The translations under genes and the position numbers were made by a program. 64,000 bases of DNA from Spizellomyces sp. 'palustris' (Eukaryota; Chytridiomycota; Chytridiomycetes; Spizellomycetales; Spizellomycetaceae), in contig QEAR01000028.1 in the NCBI GenBank assembly GCA_006535965.1, positions 174,791 to 238,790 of the forward strand, in the 5' to 3' direction. Shown in pieces: positions 1 to 12,179 of the stretch. The notes below the pieces were generated by a model. That model did not search any database and was not told where the DNA came from. It was given only the letters and a program-made list of their open reading frames with translations. Numbering within the stretch: the stretch's first letter is position 1; each line of letters opens with the position of its first letter.

Positions 1-491
1 TTTTGGTATTACCAGTGTGAGGGTAGCTATTAACCAGATGGTGAATTAATACAAGGTAGTCAAGTCATTCTCAACGTTCTCTGGAGAGAGTCTTTCTCAA
101 AGTTGAGTATACATTTACCTGCCCTGCCGATGGAGGAGAGGGCGTAGAAAATGTCATTCTAGTGAGATTACACATTCACGCCTATCATCCCCATTCACAG
201 TATCCTTGTCCCTGGATCCATTGTATTCCGGTTAAACACATCATTGTGCACTTTTCTCGATTATATGCAGTAATAGGGATCCCATCAGGAGCTCGAACTG
301 ATATCGCTTCTTTTTTGCATTTGATCAAGGGCTTTCTCCATCCCCGAGTGAAATACATCGACTTACCACCTCTTTGTTTTCAACCACGACGAATTGTCGA
401 TAGGCTTCTTATGCGTATCTCCGACTGTGCCAAACTTTCCTGTGGGCAGTATCCCCGACACATAACCCACCAACTGTATTTACATCTTGAT
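1..491. other. Intergenic region downstream of the ABC transporter
   Basis: No gene can be called with confidence. A 113-codon frame on the plus strand resembles no family I know. On the minus strand a short stretch around 376-474 is open and reads like protein (it contains the segment GDTHKKPIDNSSWLKTKR) and is followed by a plausible GTAAGT donor. It lies past the transporter stop codon, and no complete gene can be built around it. Confidence 0.4.
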
Positions 492-3400
492 CTATTCATT
501 TAAATCCAGTTTATCCCCCCAACTACTACTCCCCCCTTCTGTGGCTAAACTCTTCAACGACTCCGCCTTGTCTCCCATGGTTTCTTCTGCGAGCTTGCTA
601 AACTCTGATTCAGGATCGGCAAGGAGATTGGGAGGAGAATCAAATTCAGCGACACGTCCGTGGTCAAGAACTAGGATTTTGTCATAATCCATGATGGTTG
701 AAAGGCTAATTTGAACCGAATATTAGTGCGATACATCTGTCGTAATCATGCGGCATAGGCATACCGATGGGCTATGGTAAGAATTGTACATTGACGTAGG
801 TGAGTGCGGAGCACTTGCTGAATCATAGCGTCCGTCTTTGGAGGTAATAGGTGAAATTAACAAAAATGTTGAGGATAATCAAGCAGGTTCCTAAACGTAC
901 CTCATAATCAACGTTTGCAGTTGCCTCATCAATAATCAAAATTTTGGGAGACATTAGCATAGCTCTACCCAGACAAAGCAATTGCCGTTGTCCGACTGAC
1001 AGATTTTCCCCGTTCTCGGTAATTTGCCCATCTAGCTTTTTGGGCATGGAAGCAACAAAGGACTTTAATCGACATCTGTCGAGAATCTTCCAGAGATGCT
1101 GGTCTGGATGAAAGCCGGTAGGGTCGAGGTTACTGCGTATTGTCCCCTCTAACAGAAAATGAGCCGACCAAAATATTAGTTGGAAACATCTTCATATTCA
1201 TCACTGGTGCGTTACGTTACCAAAGAGAATTGGTGCTTGAGGAATACTGGTTGCGAAAACGCCGCCAGCCGTTAGTTTGGGACACAAAATGAGCAAGTTT
1301 TGAGAAACAGTTTATGCCTTACATTGATAAGCTTCTTCGCAACTGCTTCAGAGTTACGGTGGAAATATCCACCCCATCTATCGTGATTTTTCCGGAAGAA
1401 GCCTCCGCTAACCTGTACAGCCCAGCAATGATACTGCTCTTTCCCGCCCCTGTTCGACCCACAATCCCCACCTTTTCCTTCATTCCAATGGACAAGGTAA
1501 CGTTTCGTAGGACGGGAGGATTGTCAGGGTTGTATCTTAGCGAATAATTTATGAACTCAATAGCGCCCAAGGATGGCCATTTTGGACGAGGGATTTGCAG
1601 GCGTGGAAGGTTGGGTTTGGTTCTTGTAGGGGTAACTTTGTTGGTTTGGGCGGGTTGCGGTTCCGCTGAATTTCGAGGTACGTCAGCGACTGATTGGGGC
1701 TCCATTGGGATAGTAGTTGCGTAGTAGTTAATGCGCTGAGTAGCAAAAGGAATATGATTACGACTTTCAACAGCGGGCATCTTTGCTAGACGAGAGGGAC
1801 AAACCTCGACACAATTCATTCTGGACTCTGTGTTTGCAAAAACGTTCATTGCGCTGTTCAAGGCACTTGTCAGCGAGAGCGTATAGCTAAGAGCGAGACC
1901 CAGCAGGGAAGGTGAAATGCGAAAAGCCAGGCCAAGTGTAGCGACCTTGAGAAGACACATTCGACGCCGTTAGCTTAGGATGATTTCTTTACGATCTTCA
2001 TGTAAGCTCACCATGAAGCAGATGAACCCACATAAGATCTCCATCCGCAACGCTACCCATGCGTTCACATAGTATTTAATGAGAGAAGGCCTGTTTGCCT
2101 CGTCCAGGAAGGTATCTGCACGGACAACGAAGCGGGACGCGGCAGAGTAGGCTCGCAAGGTCGGAAGACCTGTTCATGTCATATTGTCTATGAGAAAAGC
2201 TCAAAGGCCAGGCTGCACCACGCCATGCCCTTACCATTGAGCGACTCGCTAAAGTGTCCGAACAGAGGTGATCGAGCCAGTGATTCGAGACGTTTCAGCT
2301 CCCGTGCGGCACTGGAAAATAAGTCGGTAAGCAATTGTAGAATGGGGCTCGTATTGAATAGTTTTCGCTACTTACTTTCGATATAGGCCCTGTACAAAAT
2401 AATAGATTGGAAGCAGTGGTGCAAATACAACTGTATAGGAGAAACCCGGTTAACTTCCACAATGCAATTTTGGCCCAAATTCATGATAGAGGATGAAAAC
2501 CCAACGTACCAAAAATCACTGGCACGGCATATCCAATCAGCCCAATACTCGCTATAACACTCCCCCAAAGATTCATAAGGGATCTTATGGTCAGTGCCAG
2601 CCATCTATCAATCTCTGCCACATCCCGGGAAAATCGAGACAGTATTCGACCAGCAGGTGTGCCATCGAAGAAGGACATCGGTGCATACATCAGGCGCTTT
2701 AGCGCACTCGAATGAAGCACGTTCGAAGCGCGCAAACTGGCGGCGGTTGTCAGCAAGGCAAGTGTAGCTGCGAAAAAATTGAGGAGTCGAGTGATGAGGT
2801 TGGCAGTGCCAAACATAGGTGAGACGAAAGGGACATCATACCAGCAGAGAGGGCTTGAATGAGTCCCAAGCCTGCATAAACACCCACATACACTCCTTTT
2901 CCTGCATCGAATTTCAAGGTACTCCACCAAACAAGCCACAAATCCGTAACGACTTTATCCATCTGAATGAAAAATACGACCAAAATTACACCTAGCCACA
3001 GCAAAGATCCTCCCGCCGCCCGCATATAAATAATATACAATTGCAGTTTCACTGCTCCAGTCTCGCGTTCCTCTTCGATAAGAATGTTGCCGCCGACTAT
3101 TGTGGGTTGTTTTGGAGTCGCTGGACTCACAGGTCTGACGCGAGTGACGGGTGAGGACGAAGCCTTGGCCGGAGGGACAGTGACGGCGATAGCAAGGTTT
3201 GAGACCTCCAGTTCTTCACCACTAGCTTCGACACTTTGATTCGCATGGTCGCGCACGAGTGCAGCAACACGTCCGTTTCTATCCATGAGCTCGTGATATG
3301 TGCCCTTCTCCTTTATTTGGCAGTTCTCCATATATACAATGTAATCGACGCTCGATAACACACCTAACTGGTGCGTAACCAGTATGCGTGTGCGATCAGC

Positions 3401-6208
3401 ACAGTACTTCTTGATGCCGTCGCTAAAGAGTTGTTGGCCAACATGAGCGTCAACCGCGGCAAGGGGATCATCAAGTAGTAGTAGCTTTGCGTTAGAGTAC
3501 ATGGCTCTTGCAATATTAACCCGCGCCGCTTGTCCTCCACTCAATGCTACTCCTCGCTCACCGACTTGGGTCATATCACCTCTCGGAAGTTGTTCAAGAT
3601 CTCGAAATAACGCAGCTGCTTTTATCACCGCGTTGTAACGGGATTTATCAAAGGGACTTCCAAACAAGATGTTATCCCGTAGTGTAGCATTGAGGAGCCA
3701 GGCTTGTTGAGGGGAATATGCAATCGTACGGGCAACGTGCATACCTCCGCGGATGTGCCGCATCTCCCCTAACAGACCTAACAAAAGGGATGATTTCCCA
3801 GACCCTACCGGTCCAATGACAGCGCACAGACTATTATGAGGTATTTCAAGAGTGATGGCGCTCAGTGAGTTGCTCGAAACTGAAGATAGCGCGGAACCGG
3901 CTATGCTACCGCTTGAACTTGCTGGACTGAATGTTTGCGAGGTTATCGGAGAAGCAAAGGCGGATATGGGACTAATTTCCAAAAATTTGGATCGGGAACC
4001 TTCCGAACTTCCCCCGCCTGTGGCCTGCAAATAGCAGACGAATGTCAATGCCATCAAGTTGACGTTTGCACGGATGTATCTCGAACAGCATATACCTCGC
4101 CATCGTGATCGGATTCCCCACTCCACTTCTCCCATTCAAAATCAGCGTTGGATAATTTCACCGCGAAAGCTCCACCTCTCTCTTTATTTTCCAAAAGTTT
4201 TCCCGCATCGTCCATTTCAGGGGCCGCTAAAAATCGGGATAGTCGATCTAGTGCGACCCGCGCTTCAATGGCATATCTAGCGACCAGATATGGCTGTTAC
4301 TTTCCAACGCCTATTTTCGGTGCCTGCAAGGACTGAAAACTACAAACCCCGCAATTTCTGGGACACTCATCAAGGGAACTCTCAGAAGGTTCACCAGCGC
4401 CAAAGCTGGAAAAACAACATCCGCTGAAAGAGGTTGGTTGAGCGCCACCTGGTAAACGATAAAAGTTGCGACGGCCACCAAGCTGGGCACAACCTGTCGT
4501 GGAAGGGTATTAAGGAATGCTACCATAGAAATAAATGATCACATCGACGCATACATAAGAAAATCCATAAAATAAGGCACTGGTGACAGTCACTTTGGTT
4601 AGGGACTTCAATTCCGAGCTGCGGACACTGCCAATTCGCTTAAGAAAGCTCTCCTCCCATGCGAATAGTTTGATGATTTTGATTCCTATGCAGACATTGT
4701 GTACGGTAAGTGTATATAGCTCTGACGAAGTGGAACGAAATCAAATGACTACCATTCAGCATCTCACTAATCTGCTTTATCCTCAGATCCGTTTGCTTCA
4801 ACGATTTTGATTCGTATTTCGCAATCAGCCGCATCATGAACAATTGAACAATGCTACATAGTAACATGAGACCTATTCCGGCAAGTCCCGCAAACCGGAG
4901 GTAGTAGACGATCAACGCAGATGTAAGGAGTATCTAGTTGCAATATGTGGTTATTTGAAACTGTAGCTAGGAGCCAATCATCGAACGGTGAGAGCCCTAC
5001 TTGCAGCGGTACAACCCATGCATCGTGCAAGGTAAGACCAAACAACTCAAAAACTGTTGCGTCAGTTGAAAGAAGATTGACTATCCTGCCATTTGAATAC
5101 TCCTGTGAGAAAAACAGATTTATGAGCTCAGATGGTATCAATCTTCGCCACTAATTCGACAAATACCTGACGGGCCACAGCCGATAAACGTAATGACTTC
5201 CGATACACTGCACCAATAAATAGCGATCTGAGGGCAATCGCTAAATAACACATGTTCAGTATCCTGGTTCTTACTGGCTCTCCGAAATATCATAACGTAC
5301 CTAATTCAGCATCCTTTTTTGAATAGTAACAGGTGCTCACGGATTGCAGCATCTGAAGCGCCAATAGTGCGAGGCAGAGTAAGTAGCCTTGGTATGTTGG
5401 CGCGCTTGGATCTTGTAACGCTGATATGATGTTTTCAAGGATCAGCTGAGAAAATCGGTATAGTATAGGCATGAGTAAAGAAGATTCTTGCAGCTAGTGA
5501 TAACCTCACGCCTACCGGAGAAAGAACTCCCGAGACTGCACCCACGACATGTGCAATTCCTGAAGCGATCCTGAGCAAGTATGAGCATAATTAGTGCTGT
5601 TCTCACCATACATCTCAATGATGTGATCCAACCCACCAGTCTGATTTGAACAAACTCCAGGCACTGTAAATCAACTCCTTCCGGAACTTCTTCTTCAATT
5701 GAGCATCAATGAATCCGGTAGGTTGTACGAATTTGTCGGGTTTGTCTTCATTCCATGCATTCCGGCGTCTTGTAGAGTCATCAGCCAGAGACTCATTAGA
5801 ACCATTCACTGTACTGGTAACGCTTGCAACGTGAACCATAGATGGGCGCTCGATCGACGGCATTGGTACTGGTGATGTTGACTCTCTGCGAAGGTGCTTG
5901 GTTCGAGCTGCAAGTAATTTGCCCAAGACACTGGCTGAGAAGCGGGGATGAGTATCAAATAAATCTTCATATTGCAGGGGATGTCGAGAGGCGAGGCGTA
6001 CGAAAGGTGTTAGCCAGTGGAGAACGGCCCGACTTGGGAGCCATTTATTAAGTTCCGGATTTATGGGATGGACGACCTGCGATCCATCAATGGCTGCTGG
6101 TTGGACGACGGTAGTCGATACGGGATGCACTGAATTGGACGGGAGAATGCTCTCCCCTGGAATGAGTATTTCCACCGGATCCTCTACCCGATCTGACATA
6201 TTGAGCAC
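492..6208 (-). CDS. ABCC-family (MRP-type) ABC transporter, multi-exon
   Basis: Full transporter of the ABCC/MRP class, which moves organic anions, conjugates or drugs across the plasma or vacuolar membrane using ATP. The ATG at 6208 opens an exon with the L0-type sequence ([20 protein letters not shown]), so there is no extra N-terminal TMD0 and the layout is the short MRP4-like type. Then follow TMD1 (about 5.6-4.3 kb), NBD1 with Walker [10 protein letters not shown] near 3.8 kb, signature LSGGQ and Walker B LLLLDDP, TMD2 (about 3.0-1.9 kb), and NBD2 with Walker [10 protein letters not shown] near 1.45 kb, signature LSVGQRQ, Walker B ILIIDEA and an H-loop LTIAHR. NBD1 has Asp where the catalytic Glu would be, and NBD2 has the Glu. 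This asymmetry is normal in ABCC proteins. About a dozen short introns interrupt the frame, and I did not resolve every junction. Expected length is about 1,400 residues. The substrate is unknown. Confidence 0.93.
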
Positions 6209-7180
6209 TAACGAGGTCGTAGTCCAACCACACTCTGTGATGCGGGACTACAATCGTATGAAAAGCATGCTTAAAAAGTCAAAGCTAGAGTGTGATGTTG
6301 ATCTCGTAAGCTAGGTGGTTGCGGTGGTTCCGATATCTCGGCCGCTAAAAGGATCGGATCGTTTGGCCCTGCTGGCCGCTTATCCGCCGGTGGTACCGAG
6401 CCACGGTCCACGTTTGCCGTCCTGCCTTCCAGGTTCTCCAAACGATGGGAGTTCTCGTTTGTTTACATATCCGAGTAATATCCTAATTCCAGACAGTATT
6501 CTTGCTGCAGAAGTGGTCCCTGCGCTCTGGGTGTTCACACGCTCTTTCAGTTTTAAGGTATTTGCAATTTTCGGAAGTTTGGATTTTGGACTCAGCGATG
6601 ACGACCAAACGTGATTGAAACTCCGCTACGCGTTCTAAGAAGTGTTCTGCCCAGAAAGTGCGCACCAAGGGTTCCAATCTATGGACACATAGACAGGAAA
6701 CTCGGAATAATATCGTAACGAGTGACATCATTATTGAGGGGAGCACACTGTATCAATCATCCGTTTTTTGGAAACTATCGCACATTCAAATTGGTGATGG
6801 CACTCCCAGCGTATGGACAATACACACCAATAAAAGAACCCCAGCAATGAGCAAATGATCCCATCCTGGGGTTTAACAAAAATGTGCGTTACGCCTTCTA
6901 GTGCATGACCTGATGCGCGAGAAATCCGCCCAGATTTATAAACTAGTAGCAAAATGTACAGGCAACTCTTTGAGCTTGCATATTTCTTTTCCGCCCTTTC
7001 GTCCCCGAATGGCAAAGATTCTCTCATGTATTCAGTATTTCTTCCACACTAGCCGCTCTTTCATGCGGTTCCTATTTTTTTGCGCTCATTGCATTGGCCA
7101 CTCGTCGCCCAGCCGTGGGTGTATGGACATTCAGAGCCTAATTACATCAACCGAAATTAAGCCAGACCCATGTCATATTC
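6209..7180. other. Intergenic region between two minus-strand genes
   Basis: This holds the promoter and 5' leader of the ABC transporter and the 3' flank of the CKAP2-like gene. Small minus-strand frames occur between 6483 and 7027, and one has a hydrophobic stretch (IICSLLGFFYWCV). None has a family match, a clear start or convincing splice sites, so no gene is called. Confidence 0.5.
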
Positions 7181-10100
7181 CTATTGATTACTCCTCACCT
7201 TATTCGGCACAAATGCATATCCATGTTCCTGCAAAAGACGTGCAATTTTATCCTCAGTCAGAGTAGACGAGTCAGCGTTCCTTCTATCCTCTATTTGCGT
7301 GCTCTCTTCCCATTCCCGCAACTCAATTTTGACGTCGTCTTCGACTGGTGACTTGGTAATAACATAATCATTCTCATTGTAATTGCGCATTGACCGCCGA
7401 ACAGGCGTAAGCACAGCATCCACACCGAGCGCTGTAAATATATGTATGGTTAGGGCAAGCTTCGAGGGTACAACTCGACCATTAGTATATCCACCTTCTC
7501 TCTCTTTCTTCTTGGCCCTAACTGGAGTCAACAGTGTCACAGTGGACCCTTCCATTACCTCAGGTCCAAACCTTACGCCAATACGCTTTTTGCCTTCCTT
7601 CTTTGCTCTAGGTGTGGCAACGGCAGTTTTAACCTCATTCTCTTTATTTTCCGAGGTCACAACATCCTCCATGGCATCCTCCTGTGCCTGTCCATCATCG
7701 TTCAGCTGCATGGCACCGAGCATTCCGATAATTTCGCCATACACATCCGATTTTCTCGGATACGGTGTGGATCCCACTCTTTGACGTCCAGACCTCAGCA
7801 GTGATCCAAGATTTCTTGGAGTTGGAGTCACATCATTGTTCAGTGCTGCGATACCGATTCTTTCCAAGGGTGTTTCAGGGAAGACTGGCGTATCAGCGAA
7901 AGGACGTCGGATCCTCCCTTCAAGATAGGCTGATCGCGGTGGGGACGGTGTGACAGTCACGTCGAGCTGTGAATTGCGACCTCCTTCACTAGTCCAGGAT
8001 GGCAAGGGCGGACTCTGACCTGGCTCAAGAATATGCATTGCAGGTGGTGGAGGACTGTATTCTGCTGGGCAGTTTTCGCCGTCTTGAAGTTCCTCATTAT
8101 GGCGTTCTGCACAAAGCTGCCAGAATGCTTGCAATTCTGCTCGCGTCTGAACAATGGCGCCGTCTTAACCACCATCTACAGAAAAAATAATCGTCACTGC
8201 AACTAACCTCTTCATTATCAAGCATTGCGGATCCGAAATATAAAATATTCAACGAATTCTCAAAGAAGCCATGTTTCCACTCAAACCACATCCAGTTCAT
8301 CCAAAATTCTTTTCTTAGGTAAGGTTGTTGCCGTATAAATCGAGGTCGCCCGTCACTGGCAAATTGTACCCTTCGCACCATCGTTGCATCAGTATCGTCC
8401 CTGGGCGAAGTAAATGCAGAAATGGCAAGAAGCTGGAAAAGGGCTTGTCCAATGGATGGGCCGAGATTCTGCAAACTTCAGATTAATTGATTGCAAGTAT
8501 TACCCCATTGAGAGCGTCCTCACTACCTTATATGCCGTAAAGGCATCCAGCCACGTAAAACAGTCAACTGCAGGTACATCCACTTCCTTTTCCGCAATCA
8601 CATATCCTTGATCAACACTGACGACTCGCAAAATAATAGGACTCAAGAAGAAATGAAAGGGGGAGGTCCTAAACAGTAGCGCGTTATCCAATGGTCATGC
8701 AAGTTATGACCTTCACAAGATACTTACTTTATGTGTTCCCGGTAAAACTCGGCATCGTTTTTGATATCAAGCAGAGCCGATCGTATTTTTCCCTCCCTTT
8801 CTACCGCCTTGGGGATGTCGAACTCCATGGGCTCGAAATCTGGTATATCAGGGTACAGGCCTTTATTCGGGTCTGCGTCTTCAGCAACAGCTCCTATCGC
8901 GTTGAAATGGGTACTGTGGAGATGCATGGGCTCAAACGCTGATAGAGTTGAGTATGATGGGTCTTTGGGTTCCTTATAGCCAATCAGTGTAGTAGATCGG
9001 CTGGCTGCTTCAACGAGACCACGGGCTTCTTGATGTTCTCGGAGAAACTGCTCGACCAGTTTTTCCACCAGGGCGGGTGAAGTCTGTATACCTATAGATG
9101 AAACGGCGGCCTTCTGGGGAGGTGTTTGGCGGAGGCTATCCACAAGATCCCGTAAGAATTTGCTTGCTGGGCTCTAGGCTCTAGTTGACTCACCAGGCGA
9201 GAGTCGCTTCCCTGACCAAGGCTCCCAAGTTGTGTTCCTCATTATGCTGGAGGGTAGCAATATTGTCTTCTATCTCATTAGCTTCAGCCAGATGCCAAGG
9301 GCTAATTGGTTCCTCAAGCTGGACCTCAACAGGACCTGTGTTGAGTCCAGTCTTGGTTAATGAAGGCTCACGGGCTGGTACGGAGCCGGATACGGTTGGA
9401 GCCTGGGTATTATTTGACGCACTACGCGTAACAATCTTTGACACTGATGGGTTTGATTTCTGGGGACGAGTGGTAGCCGTTGAATTACTAGCATTTGGGA
9501 CTGTTGATTTTCGTGGAGAAGCTGCCTTTGAGATGGTGGGCTTTCTGCTTACAGGTGGTGGAGGAGCGGATTTTGACGGAGGTGCATTTCGTCTTGCAAT
9601 CATAGATGGGTTGGTTGCCTTCAGAGTTTGCACCGTCGGTTTCCCGTTTCCAACGGCGGTAGCCGCTTTCGCCATTCCCAGAGATTTCGATGATGCCACC
9701 CTTGACACTGATTTTGCTTTGGGCACTGTAGCCTTCGCTGACGGTGCTCCCGCTGTTTTTGGAATCGTGGACCCAAATGCGCTAAACCGCACATCGCGGG
9801 GTTTGGATGCCGATCGTAATCTCTCTTCAAGGGTGACGGCTGTTTTAACACCATGAAAGCAATCGTGCAAGAGGCAATGTTCGCACTGTACAATACCATT
9901 TATAGAGGTATTAATGGGAGCCTGGAGAACATCCTTAGTTGAAGCAACGATAAATGGCTTCGCGGTACCCTTTTTCGCGCTAGATACGACAAACGCAAAA
10001 AAAAGTGAGATTCCATTCGCTTAACCTACTGTTATCGTTTCAAGCATCGATACGCCCCCGGAAGCGCCTGAAGCTACGTATCTAAACCAAGACATCCCAG

Positions 10101-10320
10101 AGACGTTGGCAGCCCCTGTGCAGTCTGCAGAACTTCCACGTGCAGCCCAGTTAAGCCGGCTATTGCCAACCATGCAGGAATTCACTAGTCGCAACCTGAC
10201 TAGACCAATATAACTATCCAACAGCTATCCAACATACTTTTTCCTTTCTTCTTCCTTCTTCTGGCGATAGTCCTCCAACTTTGTCCGGAGGGCGCGCTGT
10301 TCTGGAGTTTCGTCCTCCAT
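7181..10320 (-). CDS. CKAP2-like mitotic spindle/microtubule-associated protein
   Basis: Multi-exon gene. The ATG at 10320 starts a short exon (MEDETPEQRALRTKLEDYRQ) ending at 10238 before GTATGT. This charged start, with its LEDYRQKK segment, resembles the N-terminus of animal CKAP2/CKAP2L. Exon 2 is around 10.2-10.02 kb and exon 3 begins near 9.98 kb with a CEHC motif. It runs into a long basic Ala/Ser/Pro/Lys-rich region (9.85-9.19 kb) that could bind microtubules. Later exons (9.14-8.72, 8.69-8.50, 8.47-8.23 and 8.13-7.18 kb) contain a helical segment with the HAT-like sequence FWMNWMWFEWKHGFFENSL. The C-terminus has TPVRRSMR and ends with YAFVPNK. The LTPVRRS and FVPNK signatures are typical of the CKAP2 C-terminal domain. 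A role in spindle or centrosome microtubules follows from the family only. Some internal splice junctions are uncertain. Confidence 0.7.
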
Positions 10321-11016
10321 TTTTGTAAGGGCTACTTGGCGTCGACAGCAATACCAAGTGCTGTCTCGTGCAGGTGACTTTTACCTGTAATGTCGAAAAG
10401 AACGTGCGGGGGGGGGGGGGGGGGGTAATGTGGGGATTGCAAAGTAGAAGCAGTGGTATTTACTGCCTTGGTGTTTGCGCGAGGCTGATCGCGCGTTCGG
10501 ACAACTGACAGTTTTCGGACAGTCCATCGCGCACACCAATCCTTCCCTGCATTGACTCTAGCTGGGCTCTGCGTCTTGTAATATTCCCAATTGCTCATGT
10601 CCATGTCTGTGACCAGTGTTTCTGAAGGTTGAAACGGCTAGAGTGCAAGGGTATTTCATTGTTTGGACGTCCCTTCAAGTTATGGCAGGCTGCTGCCGTC
10701 ATGGGCTGATAGCAAATATGGCCTGCAAGTCTGTCGAATATTTGACTACTTCAAACAATTGCCATTTAAGCCCAAGAGGTTTTCGTCTAGCAAAAAAAAC
10801 TGACGCTGTCGGTACCTCTACGGAGAGCTGCAACGAGCACACAAAGCACACGCCTTTGCGCATCATTAACTCGTGCGTTTCAGGCACCAACAAGTCGTGG
10901 CACACTGTCAAAACTCTTGAATTCTGCTCTGCACGTTTCGTGAGATAAAACCAAATGTTTCGTTCATAGTTGCCCGCCCATATTCCTTCATGTGTGCAGC
11001 CTAAAATCTTTGACGT
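10321..11016. other. Divergent intergenic region
   Basis: This region separates the CKAP2-like gene (-) from the single-exon gene at 11017 (+), so it should hold both promoters. It contains an 18-base G run. I see no gene in it. The short frames at 10332-10604 and 10616-10948 have no recognisable content. Confidence 0.6.
10408..10425. repeat. G18 homopolymer run
   Basis: Eighteen consecutive G residues about 90 bp upstream of the start codon of the minus-strand CKAP2-like gene. Read on that gene's sense strand the run is poly-C. Such runs are prone to length errors in sequencing and to slippage in the cell. Confidence 0.9.
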
Positions 11017-11946
11017 ATGCCTTCAGCATTTCTTTCAAGAATCTTTGGCAAAAAGTCCGAGCACATACATCCCAGTCTTACCGATTCAAACATCCCAACA
11101 CGCACTTTAAAATCCATTACCACTATTGTCTTGCCTCGCTCAAACAGTTGGGCTGACACGGAAAAAGGCCCCGAACAAACGCCCTTTCGTAGGTCCCACA
11201 GCCTAACAGACGACGATACCCGCCGTCAGACGTGGCGGGCCTCATTGTTCAAAGGGAAGGGACAAAAGAAAGGTCGGTGGTTAGATGGATTCCTACCAAC
11301 TTGGAAAAGGAAACAACCACCCGTCTTAGCCAATGAAGCCGTAGAAGCCCCACAAATATACTTGTCGTATCATGCTGCCGTCGACAGAACTGGACCGTAT
11401 GGCGCACCAGTATGGCTAGAGGACCTTGATACAGCTGATGCGTTGCCCAAGGATCGCACTGACATTTTTGCGACAAGCGGTCATCTGGCTCGTCGACGAA
11501 CTGTTCATTTCGATCGTGAGCAAGTCGCGACAAAGAGGGGACGAACAGTGTACGATCATCTCCCACCGGCCTATAGATATACCAGTTTCTCCGACAGTGC
11601 CCTGAACCGGCATTCTCCTGTCGGTTCGGTTGATGCTCGCAAAGGACTCTTGTATCACTCAGACTTTCACATTTCTCACCTCAATATACCCCGCGAAGTG
11701 GCATCCACTCCTACCGTGATCGAACAACCTGCGATTGAACCCGACACCGTGAGCCTATCGGACACGCTCATCTCAAACCAAGCCTGTGTGGGAAGGGATT
11801 GCGACCCGGTCTACCTATTTCAACGTCGCTCTTGGGCATTGGTTTCGAATCTCCATGGAGTGGGCGAAAAAATCAGAGAACTGTACGCAGATGTGATGGG
11901 TGCGAGTATGGACTATGGTAAAATTGTTGAGAAATGGTGTTCGTAA
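11017..11946 (+). CDS. Hypothetical protein, single exon, 309 aa
   Basis: An uninterrupted frame starts at ATG 11017 and ends with TAA at 11944-11946. The protein begins MPSAFLSRIFGKKSEH and its first third is basic and rich in Ser/Arg (RRSHSLTDDD, LPRSNSW), with several sites of the RxxS type that basophilic kinases favour. A short motif with aromatic and basic residues (GRWLDGFLPTWKRK) lies near residue 90. There is no signal peptide or membrane segment. I recognise no family. It lacks introns while most neighbours have them, but the frame and codon use look like real coding sequence. Function is unknown. Confidence 0.7.
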   Translation: MPSAFLSRIFGKKSEHIHPSLTDSNIPTRTLKSITTIVLPRSNSWADTEKGPEQTPFRRSHSLTDDDTRRQTWRASLFKGKGQKKGRWLDGFLPTWKRKQPPVLANEAVEAPQIYLSYHAAVDRTGPYGAPVWLEDLDTADALPKDRTDIFATSGHLARRRTVHFDREQVATKRGRTVYDHLPPAYRYTSFSDSALNRHSPVGSVDARKGLLYHSDFHISHLNIPREVASTPTVIEQPAIEPDTVSLSDTLISNQACVGRDCDPVYLFQRRSWALVSNLHGVGEKIRELYADVMGASMDYGKIVEKWCS

Positions 11947-12179
11947 TATGATATCCATCGATATCCTTGTTCAAATGTCAGTTAGTCAGCATAAGTAGTA
12001 TTGTAAAGTACAAATGTATATTTCTGTTGCGGGTGGCATCGCTCATGAACTTTACCAAATATCAGCTTGCCACCGTATATCCATTCGATTACGATATTTA
12101 GAGGATTTATTTTGTTCGAGGTGACAAATGAGTCTAGCAACCCGCCCATTAACCCACCCTTTTACATTTTTTGATCCGA

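Noticed and set aside
162-503. 113-codon open frame on the plus strand
   Set aside because: His/Pro/Ile-rich with no family match. It overlaps the 3' end of the ABC transporter on the other strand.
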